Position numbers and translations under genes: made by a program. Below, piece by piece: positions 47,901 through 58,200 of a stretch of 64,000 bases of DNA (position 1 is its first letter; the number at the start of each line of letters is the position of its first letter). This stretch comes from Cyanophora paradoxa (lineage: Eukaryota > Glaucocystophyceae > Cyanophorales > Cyanophoraceae), in assembly GCA_004431415.1 (NCBI GenBank), contig QPMI01000594.1:1-64000 (forward strand), written 5' to 3'. A model generated the notes under the pieces. The model searched no databases. It had not been told where the DNA came from and was given only the letters and a program-made list of their open reading frames with translations.

Positions 47901-50900
47901 ACAGCGAAGAGTCCTTCGAGCAGGCCCGCTCTTTCTCATATAATTTTGTTACTGGGTTTGTTTCTTATTGTTGTTGTTGTCCTCCGAGCAGGTCTCCGAT
48001 GCTGAGGTCTCCTTTCCTTCTCTTTCCCATTCTTTCTTTCCTTGCTAACCTTGTCTTCTTCTTCAGGCGAGCTTCGCCCGGCCGGCGGCGGCCCCTTCCC
48101 CACCCGCGGCGGCCCCGGCGCCCGCCCCCGCCCCCGCCCCTGCCGCCGCTGCCCCCGCCAAGAAGCCCGCGCCGGCGCCGGCCGCCGCGCCGCGGCCCGC
48201 CCAGGCACCGGCACCAGCGCCGGCGGCCCCCGCGGCCGGCTCAAGCGGGGACAGCGCGAGCAGCGTGAGCGTCAGCCTCAGCTCCGAGGACGGTGCGTAC
48301 CCCTGCACCTAGGCCCCCCGCCTCGACCGTACCCCCCTCCTGGCAAACAACGTACCCCCTCCCCCGCAGAGGAGCGGTTGGACCGCATCCGGAAGCTGCG
48401 CGAGGAGCTCGAGCGGCGGAAGGTCGGCCGCCCCGTTCGCCGCGCTTTCCAGATAGAACGCGGAGCGCAACGGCGATCTAGATCCGCGGGACTCACTCAC
48501 TTGGGTTTTAACGAGGCCTTGCTATAAGAACTCTTCGATCCGCTGGCCCCACTCACCAACTCACTTCATGGAATTGCGCGGCCCCGCCCGCCCGCTCGCT
48601 AGCTCACTCGGGGGCGCAGGAGGAGGCGCGGGCGGTGCACGCCGCCGTCGTCGAGCGCCAGGCCGCCCTCAAGGTGCCCCCGGCCCCTTGAGCCCTCCCG
48701 GCCGGAGGCGTGGGCGCAGGAGAAGCATTAAGAAGAGTACTTCTGTTAAGGCTCTAGTTTAGGCGCCCCCGGGCCCCCTCCCTTCTCCTTCCCCCTCCTC
48801 CTCCTCCCTTCCCCCTTCTTCCTCCCACGCCCGCGCCCTCCCCCCCTTCCCGCTCCCCCCCCCCCCCCCCCCCCCCCCCCCCGAGGCCTCCACACAGGAG
48901 AAGCGGCGGGCGAAGATGGCGAAAGAGGAGGCGGCGCTCCAAATACAGCTCCAGGTGCGCTCCGCAAGGGTCTCTAGTCTAGGCCCGGGATGTGCACTGG
49001 CCCCTAGGGTTTCTAGGAGGGGGCCCGCCTAGCTTCTGGGCCGCTCGGGGCGCCCCGCGAGGCCCGAGTGGGCCCGGGAGGGGTTCCCAGCGGGGTAGGG
49101 CTGCGTCTAGCATCCGTGCTGGCCCGCCTAGCTTCTGGACCGCTTGGGGCGCTGCCCCAGGCTCTGGGGCTGGCTCTGGGAGAGGCTCGAGGGATCGAGC
49201 TCTGCGGCCGGGCGGGCGGGCTGCTTGGGGCGCTGCCCTGGGCTGACCCTCCGGCCCGCCCCCGCAGGCGGTGGAGGGGATCGTGGCGCGCGAGGCCGGC
49301 CGCCTCCGCAAGACGGCCGCCGCCCTCGACTCCTCTCCGGAGGCCGCAACACCGGAGGAGGAGGACGAGGTCCGCCCCCTTCAGAGGGACCCCACTGGAT
49401 TTACTTGGACCCTGGGCCCGCTTCCGCCCTTCGGCGTTGTTCCTGAGCGCGGGTCGCCCCCCCGCGGCAGGGCTCGGCCGCCGCCTCCAGCGCGGGGTCC
49501 CCGCCCCAGCCCCAGCCGCAGCAGGCGCAGCCGCAGCCCCATCTCGAGGCCGTGCGCCCTGTACCCGCCTTCCTTTCCCCCGGCCCGAGGCCCTGACGCC
49601 CCCCCCTCCGCAGTCCGCCGCCTCCTCTTCAGGAGGGGACCCCCCCGCGCAGGTGGGGCCCCGCTCCCTTCCCCCCTTGACCCGCCGCCCCTCTGACTGC
49701 TTCCACGCAGCGCCCCGCACCGCCGCCCGAGCGCCGCTCGTCCTTTGAGGATCTCTCGGACACCGTACGGCGCCGCTCCCAGGCACCTCGCCCTCTTTCT
49801 CCTCGTCTCTCCTCCCTTTCTCTCTTCTAAGGCTTTTTCCATAGGGCGGCAAGGGCGCCTCTGCGGAGATCGCGGCGGCGGCGGCCGCCGCCCTCGCCGC
49901 GGGGCCCCAGCCCCCTTCGCCCTCGCCCTCGCCCAAGGCGACCGCGCCTCCCTCCCCTCAGAAGAACCAGGTCCGCCCCCCTCTGATTGATATGATCCGG
50001 TCCGCGCTTCTACGCCCTCAGCCGACTCTTTCTCGCGCCGCTCGGCAGGCCGCGTCGTCTCCGGCGGCGGCGGGGCGGGCCCGGCGGGGCTCGGAAGAAG
50101 GCTCCCAGGAGGAAGGCTCCGAGGAGGCGGCGGGGGAGGGGAGCAGCAGCATCCCCGAGGAGGAGGACGGGTCCATCGCCGAGGAGTACAGCGAGGTCCG
50201 TACCCCCCTAGGGGGAGGGGGGTGAAAGGGGAGGGGGGGGTGGAGGGGGGACTCTTGACGTGGCTCCGTGTGGGCGGGCGAAGGGCATGGGCACATCTCC
50301 CGAAGCTCGCGCCCTGTCTCCTTCTCCTTCTTTAAACTCGGCCCCCGACGCCAGCCTGACCCGAGCCGCGCGCCCCGCAGCGGTTTGACGACGAGGGGAC
50401 GCCCGCGCGGCCCGCCGGCCCCGGGTCAGCCGCCCTCCCCCCCCGCCTCCTACCTCCCTTTCTTCCTTCCTTCCTTCCTTCCTGACTTTGCGTCTCTGGG
50501 GCCAGGCCGCGGCGCGCCTCGCCCGGGTCCAGGGCGGGGGGTAGGCCGTCCCCAGGGGGGGACGAGAGCGCCGTCGCGTCGGAGCTCGAGGGCCCCGGCG
50601 AGGGGTACAGGTGCCCGGATCTTAGCGCCCGGGAAGATTTAGATCCGAATCTAGACGCAGCTTCGCCCTAGAGGCTGCGAGAGTGGCCCGCGCCGGCCTG
50701 CCCTGGCCTCGCCAGAGAGCGGCGTCTACATCTAGGGCCCGGGGGGTGTTCAGATCCACATCTAGATGCAATCTAGTTCCTGGGTCTTGCCAAAATCGAA
50801 GGCAGAGACCCACCCGCCCGCCCTCTGGCCTCGGGGGTCACCGTTGACCCCCGCGCGCAGCGCGAGCTTCGAGCGGGAGGCGAGCGCCGTCCTATCGACG

Positions 50901-53296
50901 CCCAAGGCCCCCCCCCCGGCCCAGGCCCCGACCCCGCCCTCCCCCGAGTCGCCCCCGCCCAAGAAGGGAGAGGAGGAGGGGAAGGCCACGCCGCCCTCGC
51001 CGGCGAAGGAGGCGCCGGCCCCGGCCAAGGAAGTCAAGGAGGAGGAGGAGGATGGGGAGGTGGAGGAGGAAGAGGCGAGGGCCCCTTTCTTCCTTCTCCA
51101 CCCCCCACGATTCCCCCCCCCCCCCCCACACACACACACCGTGACTCACGCGCCCTCTTCTTTTTCTCCGTCCTCCTTCAGGTACCCGAGGAGGTCGTCT
51201 CGTCCGCCGGGTCCCGCTCCGCCGCCGGGGAGGAGGTACCCCCCTCTCGCCTCCCCAGCGGTACCCCCCACCCTCCCGCTTACCTGAGAGCGGCGTCTGC
51301 AGGGGTCGGGCGCCGAGGACGAGTCCGAGTACACTCAGGTGAGCATTCCCGCCGGAACGTTTGCTGCTCTTCGTCGTGCTCATATGAGCCAGGACTTCGA
51401 GCGGTCGGCGGCGGCGCATTCGGCGCGGTCCCCGCAGACCCCCGGGGCCCCCTCCGAGGTCCGTTCCTTCGCTTCGTCCAAGTTATTCGCTTCCTCTTTA
51501 GCTGTCTCACCGCTCCGATCAGCCCGCAAAGTCGCCCAAGACCCCCGGCGCCGCTTCCGAGGTCCGAACCCGCGCTCCTACCCCCCTCCCGCCGTCCTTT
51601 CGTCCGCTTGACGTCACGCTCGCTTCAGGCCTCCGCGGGCGCCGCATCCCCTGCGCACGCCCCCGCCCCGCCCCAGGCGCGCCGACACCGATTCCCCCCT
51701 CCGTCCCCGCCTGATTTTCGGCGCAGGAGCTGTTCCCCGACGCCGGCCCGGCTGCGGCGGCGCCGCCGCGGCCCGCGCCGGCCGCCCGCGCCTTCGACGA
51801 GAGCCAGGACGAGTCCATACAGGTCATCTATTTTAAGACCAGATCGAATCTTATCAAGAGGTCTGAGGGGGCTTCTTTTTCGCCGCAGGAGTCGATGGAG
51901 TCTCTGCCGGCCGAGCCGCCCGTCCGCACCTCTGCCGGCCCCTCCCGCCAGGAGCTCGCCGAGCGCGTCGCCGCGGTACCCCCTTCCCTCTCTGATTTTG
52001 GAGCACGGTTCTGAGGGGTACGCGCGCTTTCGTTCGGCAGGCGCTGGAGGCGCAGCTCCTCCGCGAGACCGCCACGGGTACCCGGGCCGAATGGGGGGGA
52101 GGAAAGGGGGTAGACGCTGACTTTCGGCGCAGTAATGTACGTGAAGGTCTGCGAGGTGCACCACCCGGAGGCCGTACCCAAGTCCCGCCGCCACGCCGGT
52201 TCGAATCCCTCCGGAACGACAAAAGGCGTGGGGATCTCATTTCTCGTACCCCCGCAGGGTCTTCGGGGCCCTCGTCCCCCGGCGATGCCCCCTCCTCCCC
52301 CGCCTCTTCCGTCGCCTCCTCCCTCGCGTCCCCCCCCACCCGCGGCGCCCCGCCCTCGGCGCCCACCCCGGAGCCCCCCTCCCCGCCCTCGGCGCCCCCC
52401 GAGCCCGCGCACCCGTCCCCGGGCCGGGCGGAGGCGAAGGAAGGCGCTTCGTCCGCCCCCGCGCTGCCCTCGCTCCCCGGGCAGAAGCCCAAGCCCCAGG
52501 CCGCGCCCGTATCCCCCGGCATGCCCCAGTCCTCCCTCCTCCGCTCCGCCGTCCGAACCGACTCCGAACACGCGTCCGCCTTCCTCCGAAACGTGCGCTC
52601 GTTGTACCCCTCGCCAGGCCCCTTTCTCCTCCCCCACCTCAACCCGCGCGCCGCAGCTGCTGGCCGCGCCCGCGCCGGCGGCGGCCGGCGGGGGTACGGT
52701 GGCGTCGCGCCTGCGGCAGGCGCTGGAGAGGGGTCTACCCCCCGCGGCCGAGAGCCTGTCGCCGTTCCTGTCGGACGCCGCGTTCGACGCGGCGCAGCGG
52801 CAGACGGCGCGGGAGGAGGAGGAGGGCGGGTCCGGGGCGGACGCCGCCGCGCAGCGGGCCGCCGACCGCCTTCTCTACGACGCCGCCCGCGCTGCCGTCC
52901 TCGAGCTGCTGATCTGAGCGCAGGACGCGGCGGACGAGGAGGAGTGGGCAGACACGGCGCTGGACGCGGCCGCAGTCCAGGTCCGGGCCCCACCCCACGC
53001 CCCGCGCTCTAGATTGAGCCGCGAGCGCCGAGAAGCTTGAGCCTTTCATGCTCTTCGATGCGAACCGCTTCTAGATCTTCACCAGCAAGCCGTTCTAACT
53101 TTAGCGGCCTTTCCTGCCCGGCCCGGGTGCCGCTCTGCCTAGCGTTCCAACCGAGCGCTGACGCGGCGCGCGCGCGGGGCAGGCGGAGGTGGCGGATGCT
53201 GTGCTGGAGGCGGCCGTGGCGGACACGGCGCGGGCGCTCGCCGCGCTCGCCGCGCGCCGCCGCGCCCGCCGCGCCATCGGCCGCGCCGGCAGGTAG
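35973..53296 (+). CDS. large GC-rich, coiled-coil protein with S-I-x-E-E motif exons (multi-exon)
   Basis: The start is taken at ATG 35973 (MVRAQRSASFLDPIAPAY), continuing in frame through a coiled coil (LWRELKAAEELRRRQKADE) to a phase-0 donor at 36186; the next exon starts at 36245 (ALEHVEDVARQKRIAS). Dozens of short exons follow. They encode Arg/Glu coiled-coil segments (40360-41460, 42620-43480, 45540-45900) and acidic motifs: YEPDFESAAG and GSVAEE (41741-41806), two GSIPEEASFA (about 41910-42015), DASIAEE (42120-42140), EDESIAE (43945-43963), LDYTQDFEDE (44287-44320), SSSIPEEEDGSIAEE (50140-50188) and FDESQDESIQ (51790-51822). The C-terminus ...RRAIGRAGR ends at TAG 53294-53296; an earlier stop at 52915-52917 is possible. 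D-F-E/S-I-x-E-E motifs with coiled coils recall centrosomal/ciliary scaffolds of the CEP350 type, a weak guess. Individual exon borders are uncertain. Confidence 0.6.
36245..37120 (+). CDS. exon of the GC-rich gene: charged coiled-coil and Pro-rich linker
   Basis: A long open exon in the frame of MEDVARQKRIASIQRRKQELEESERR (shown in part). It has a basic/acidic coiled coil, a Ser/Pro/Ala-rich disordered linker (about 36350-36960), then a second strongly helical stretch EEVRRILERQRRERRERLQK (about 37001-37060). The acceptor is GCGCAG at 36239-36244, with CTGAT 19 nt upstream. Confidence 0.6.
39750..40362 (+). repeat. long CTAG-rich intron with TCTAG tandem repeat
   Basis: The probable intron between the exon ending near LLAEVGRLE (39748) and the coiled-coil exon starting at 40363 is filled with CTAG-containing phrases (CCTAGTTCCTAGCTCC-like), repeated about every 30-60 nt, and six or so tandem TCTAG units at 40218-40248. 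No coding potential. Similar filler recurs in other introns of this gene. Confidence 0.6.
46031..46054 (+). repeat. CTAGA pentanucleotide tandem repeat
   Basis: Five tandem CTAGA units inside an intron, the reverse complement of the TCTAG array at 40218-40248 (TCTAG reversed is CTAGA), which suggests a shared simple-repeat origin. Confidence 0.75.
46744..46762 (+). repeat. 19-nt C tract
   Basis: An uninterrupted C run, followed after one T by more Cs, at an exon-intron border of the GC-rich gene. The complementary strand is a G tract that could form a quadruplex. Confidence 0.9.
48855..48882 (+). repeat. 28-nt C tract in an intron
   Basis: Twenty-eight consecutive Cs directly upstream of the acceptor of a coiled-coil exon (EKRRAKMAKEEAALQIQLQ, exon starting at about 48898). 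It takes the place of a polypyrimidine tract. Its length in the assembly may be unreliable. Confidence 0.9.
52897..52923 (+). other. candidate 27-nt intron, or true stop of the GC-rich gene
   Basis: The open frame ending LLYDAARAAVLELLI stops at TGA 52915-52917. GT at 52897 and AG at 52922-52923 lie in phase 0 on both sides; removing 27 nt with an internal CTGAT would skip the stop and join to DAADEEEWADTALDAAAVQ, which precedes another clear intron and a final Ala-rich helix exon. Either the gene ends at 52917 or a very short intron is spliced. Other introns of this gene seem to be at least 50 nt. Confidence 0.3.
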
Positions 53297-53410
53297 CTCG
53301 ATCGGCGGCCAAGCGGGCGCGCTCGGCGCGGGGTTGGCGCCACTCGCCGCCCGCCGCCGCGCCCGCCGATCCATCGGCCGACGGCCGCCCCGGCCGCGCA
53401 GGTAGCTAGA
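53230..53410 (+). repeat. duplicated 3' end of the GC-rich gene
   Basis: The last coding stretch, around 53235-53300 (CTCGCCGCGCGCCGCCGCGC then GCGCCATCGGCC and GCAGGTAGCT), recurs with changes at about 53341-53410, including a second GCAGGTAGCTAGAT. The first copy ends with the TAG stop at 53294-53296; the second lies just downstream and may be 3' UTR or an alternative last exon. Confidence 0.65.
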
Positions 53411-54860
53411 TGCAATGGCTGTGCGCGCGGGTACAATGAAGTTTACACTGAAGGGGGTACGCTGAAAAGCCTCCAAGCTTGCGCACCGTTGAACTGGAAG
53501 CAAAACGGCCAGAAAGGAACGAAGCTCGGATCGATCTTTCTTTGATTGCCTGTGAAATTATTCCAATTAACACAGAAGAATTGGGTGCGGACGATGCATG
53601 GACTTAAAGGCGTCAGTGTCACTGAATGCCATGATCATGATGAGTTTTCTTTCCATGCATGCACTCATGAGTCGTGATCAAAAGATTCACAACCTCGGAA
53701 AATACTGCTCCCACATACCAAACCCCCGCGCGGGGGGGCCCGTTTAGAGGCCTAAACGCATGTCTCGAACTGCGAGTCGTGTTAATCTAGTTATACGAGT
53801 GCGAGTTTAAACTCGATTTGAAACTCAGATCTACGCTCCCTTTGCCGCTAGCAGGGGGTATCCCCAATTGCAAGTCCCCAGGGGGGCCCATGGCTCTGTA
53901 ACTGTAAGTCGCCACTCACACTTACGGACTCATACGTACGTATACGTAAGTCTGTAAGCAGTGCTGTTATTTTTAACGTACTGATTATACCGTGACACTT
54001 CCTCCCTCACCCTCATATTCGATTCAATGATTCCACGCTTGTACATGTGGGGATGGATGGGAAGCCATCGCATCTCACGATCACCCTAGGCCTCCTCATT
54101 CGATTTCACGCTTGTGGGGATGGAGCCTCGGAGGTGCCCGGGGGGGGCCATATATAGCATCTCACCCTCCTCATTCGATTCCACGCTTGTGGGGATGGAT
54201 CAGAGGGGCGACCGGACCATCGTCTCTATAGCAAAGGGGTGAGAGAAAAAGAGTGGGAACAAAGGGAATCGGAAATAAGATATTAATGCAAAGCGCGAGC
54301 GCTAGCGAGCGCGGGGGACGGGGGGAGGCGGGGGCCCGCGGCGGCGGACGGCGGCGCCGCGGCGGGAATTCGAAGGGCGGGGCGCGGCGGGGCGAGGGTC
54401 AACGGCGGCGGATCGTCGGACATGTACATGTGCAGCGGCGCGATCGAGGGGCATGCGCATGGCGCGGCGGAGTGGGGGGACGCGGCGGTGGACGGCGGCG
54501 GGACGCATACAACGTATACGCCCGTGGGCCCTTGGCCCCTAGCTAGGCCTGGCCTCGGGGAGTGCGGGGGCCCGGGGGCGGGGGGTGGGGACGCTGGCCC
54601 CCGGCCCTTGGGCCCTGGGTGGTTCCGGCCCGACTCCCGGGGGCCGGGGGCCCGGGAGTCGGGAGTCGGGACTCCAAAAAATGAGAGTACCCCCATCAGG
54701 GTGGGCCCGCCCTCTTTGCCACCCTCACCCCTCCAAAACCACCCCATCCCACCCACTCCAGCGCCTTCCCAGCCCTCATTCTTTCCCACTCTCTCGCTAC
54801 GTCTACCGCCCTTCTCTCCCTCTGGTCTACCTCCCCTTCCATCCAGCAACCGCTAGGTAG
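53411..54860. other. intergenic region between host gene and viral-like element
   Basis: About 1.45 kb with no supported gene. 53411-54000 is of mixed composition. A three-copy direct repeat sits at 54013-54200. 54290-54860 is GC-rich low-complexity sequence whose open frames on both strands look like composition effects. Composition changes near 54860 toward the more AT-rich element. Confidence 0.6.
54013..54200 (+). repeat. three-copy direct repeat (ATTCGATTCCACGCTTGTGG)
   Basis: The phrase CCTCATTCGATTYCACGCTT followed by GTGGGGATGGA occurs at about 54092-54123 and 54168-54200, with a diverged copy at 54013-54053 that contains extra bases. The blocks are spaced about 75-80 bp and are each followed by GC-rich DNA. 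Function unknown. Confidence 0.75.
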
Positions 54861-55148
54861 TATCTAACGTCTACTCCAATCGATCTTGCAAAAGATATAG
54901 CAGTGATTTGAGACGGGCCCCCAACGCGACGGTCTGCAGAGATAGCTTAATCAGCAGCTAGGCGTTAATACTGTGTTCTTCCTATCTAAATAGCGGAGAG
55001 GTTTCCAGTTCTAGCTAGACGATAAAACTATATAATCGAAGCTGATTGCATATGCGAGTTTAGGTTCTAGTTAGTCAATAATACTGTGTGGATGATAGCG
55101 CCGGTCTTTGAATCACCAACGGGTCACCGCAATTGAGGTTTCTCTTAT

Positions 55149-55160
55149 TTTGTCTTAAAG
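55149..55160 (+). promoter_or_regulatory. candidate viral promoter motif upstream of PolB
   Basis: TTTGTCTTAAAG lies 71 nt before the polymerase ATG. The same 12-mer stands upstream of the leftward basic-protein gene at 60530-60541, and shortened versions precede two other element genes, which suggests a shared element-specific promoter. Confidence 0.45.
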
Positions 55161-55231
55161 AGATCCCTTTCCAATATTGCTATGTGAAGTTGCGTTTGGA
55201 ACAAGCAAAAAAATTGTGATATATACTTCCA

Positions 55232-58200
55232 ATGGACGTTACCCAGAATAATGCAGCGACTCGGCGCTTCCGGTTGGCCAGAATCAAAGACCAGATCGAA
55301 GCGCTCGCGATATCATTGTATAATCGACGCGTCATACATTGGGCCTTCAAAAATAAATTGATTAGAATTTCAGCACAAGGCTCGAGAACACGTTTTGCAA
55401 CGTTGGAAAAGTACGCTTCACTCTTGAACGAACTTGCAAGACTTCCTAGGTCAGCGCGTCCTGTGTCAGGTCGTCGACTAGAGCTAGCGATTGCTGAGGG
55501 CCAGGCCGACATTGTTCGAGGGTTCTCAGAATTACCTGAGGTTGACGGTGGAGATGATGTTCAAATCAATGACAGCAATACGACTACAGCGCTTGACGGG
55601 CGATATGCGGAGTGGAAATACCAATTGCCTCGCGGTTCTGGCCGCGTAACCTCGATGCAAGCCCGATTTGAGAACAACGAACTTTTCAAACAGAACGCAA
55701 TAGCATTCGTTAGCGCCCAGGTAAATCTTGCAGAGGCGGTAAGAATGGGCATTGCACTACAAATCTCTGGATTAGCGGTATACAGAAAGCCAGAGACTGA
55801 TACAACAATTGCAATCATTATTGAGCATCGCCGTTTCGATCGCATCGAGCCAGGGGCAAGCATCGAGACTGCTCTGCGCTCACAGCTGGAAGAACTAGAC
55901 ATTCTTGCAACAGAGAAAAGCAGGGATTCCTCAGTTTTCGACACATGGATACATCTGGTCTTTAAAACTGTGCGATACTTCCGCCGCATGGGTGGTCGTG
56001 GACGTAGGTTCACACTCCCGCGGTGGCTTGTGGAGAAGCAGGCACTCATCAATATCGATGCTCCGAACAATGAATGCTTCAAGTATGCTGTACTTGCAGC
56101 TCAGCACGCGCTACGACCGGGCCAGGATTCACGTAGTGCTTGTCATTATCGACCGTATGAGAGCTCTTTGGACTGCACTATGCTCACATTTCCCACCCCG
56201 CTAGATTCAAAGGTTTTCAAAAAGTTCGAGCAGGCTAACAACGTAAACCTATGTATTTATACGACAGCATTAGATGAACAGGACATTGTACCAATCCATA
56301 TCAGCGCAGCAAAAGACGCAATACCAATCTTGTATGTACCTGCAGGCAGCGACAATGATGTAGGGCATTATCTCTGGATCAAGAACATCTCACGTCTGTT
56401 TGGAAAACATGATTCTCCCGCCAAACACTATTGTCTTGCGTGTCAAACAGGTTTTAGCTCAGGTGCTGCGTTTGAAAATCATCTTAAATATGACCGTTGC
56501 CTCGATCGAGACGAGCATGCGAGAGATGTTCTGCCGAAAAAAGGAGCCCACATCCAGAAGTTTATTAACTATGAGTACTCAATCCGGCAACGTCTGGTCG
56601 GATATGCTGATTCAGAGACGATTACAATGCCAATTCCCTGCATTAGTGGAAAGACCGAAAAGAAAGGTGTGCATGTGATTGCTTCAGTCGGCTGTCTGGT
56701 TGTATCTTCGAAAGGTGAACAGTTTTGTTTCAAATACATGGGTTCGGAGAGCGAGGACTGCGCTGAGAAGTTCGTGCAATGGTTGGACGAAATGGAACCA
56801 CAATTTCGAGAGCTCTTGCGAGAGACTGCACCAATCCAGATTACTCAGGAAGAGGAGCAGCGTTTTCAAACGACGACCGAGTGCTACATGTGCAAGAACA
56901 CGTTCAAGGATGCGAAAGACAAGCACCGTGATCACTGCCACGAATCTGGCCGATATTTCGGGGCTGCCTGCAGAGCTTGCAATCGACGCCGCGCGAAATC
57001 AGCTGCTGTTCCATTATTCTGGCACAACGGTCGAGGATTTGACTTCCACCTGCTCGTACGTGCTCTAGCATCTGGCTATAACCGTCGTTTAGCAGCTTGG
57101 AAGGAGTTTCAAGCGCATGTCGAAAGCGAGTTTGAAAGCAAGTACGGTGGACGTGAGATGACCCCAGAGCAGAAAAAGAAGGCGAAGAAGGGGCTCGAAC
57201 GCCGACTCCGCCCACAGAGTCTCCTTTCGATAAAATTCGATCAGGTCTTTCAGAATAGCGAGCGAATTTCGCAGTTCAAGTATGGAATTTACGTTCTACG
57301 GGACTCGGCTCAGCACTTGAATGCGAGCTTGGACGACCTTGCAAAGGCTCTGCCCGCGGAAAAGAAGAAGATCACGCGCTCGCTGTATCTGGACGAGACT
57401 CGGTTCAAGCTGATGACTAGCAAAGGGATTTACCCTTATGATTACATGACGAGCTGGGCTCGCTTTCAGGAGTCTAAACTGCCTGCACGTCGTTATTTCA
57501 AAAATCAGCTTAAACAGAAGAAATGCACGAAAGATGAGTACGCACATGCGAAGGCTGTTTGGCGAGAGCTCGGCTGCAGAACGCTATCAGGCTATACAAT
57601 GGAGTATATGATGACAGATATCGCGTTACTAGCTGACGTGTTTGAAAACTATCGTGATACGTGTATTGAAACGTATGGCCTAGATCCTAGCTATTTTATG
57701 TCATCGCCGGGATTTGCTTGGCAGGCAGCACTTAAGCACACTGGAGTGAAGCTCGAGCTCTTTCACGAGGGCAGCAGGATATGCACAGATTTATAGAATC
57801 CGGGATCAGGGGCGGAATCTCAATGATCTCAAAACGCTACGCACGAGCTGAGAACAAATATTTGAGCATAAAGTTCAACAAGTACACCCACGCTGTTGAG
57901 CCTACAGTCTCACAGTCTACATGCATGTCTAACTACTACCGAACACACAAGGAATCGTGGCTCATGTACCTCGATGCAAACAACTTGTACGGCGTCGCAA
58001 TGAAGCGCAAGCTACCCACAGGAGATTTCCGCTGGGATAAACTAGATCAAGACGTTGATGTAATGCAGTACGTTGCAAGCCTTGACGCGGATGGAGCTCG
58101 TGGCTATGCTCTCGAAGTCGATATGTACATGCCTGAGCATCTCCATGACGAGTTCTCAGACTATCCGCTGGCCCCTGAACGGATGTGTGTGTCCAAGGAA

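Noticed and set aside
54253-54860. Several open frames on both strands (up to 188 codons)
   Set aside because: All are Gly/Pro/Arg/Ala-rich translations of GC-rich low-complexity DNA, overlapping on both strands, with no motif and no splice context.
57769-57796. Programmed ribosomal frameshift in PolB
   Set aside because: No slippery heptamer or obvious downstream pseudoknot is visible, and the break is adjacent to a G homopolymer, as expected for a base-call error or simple mutation.
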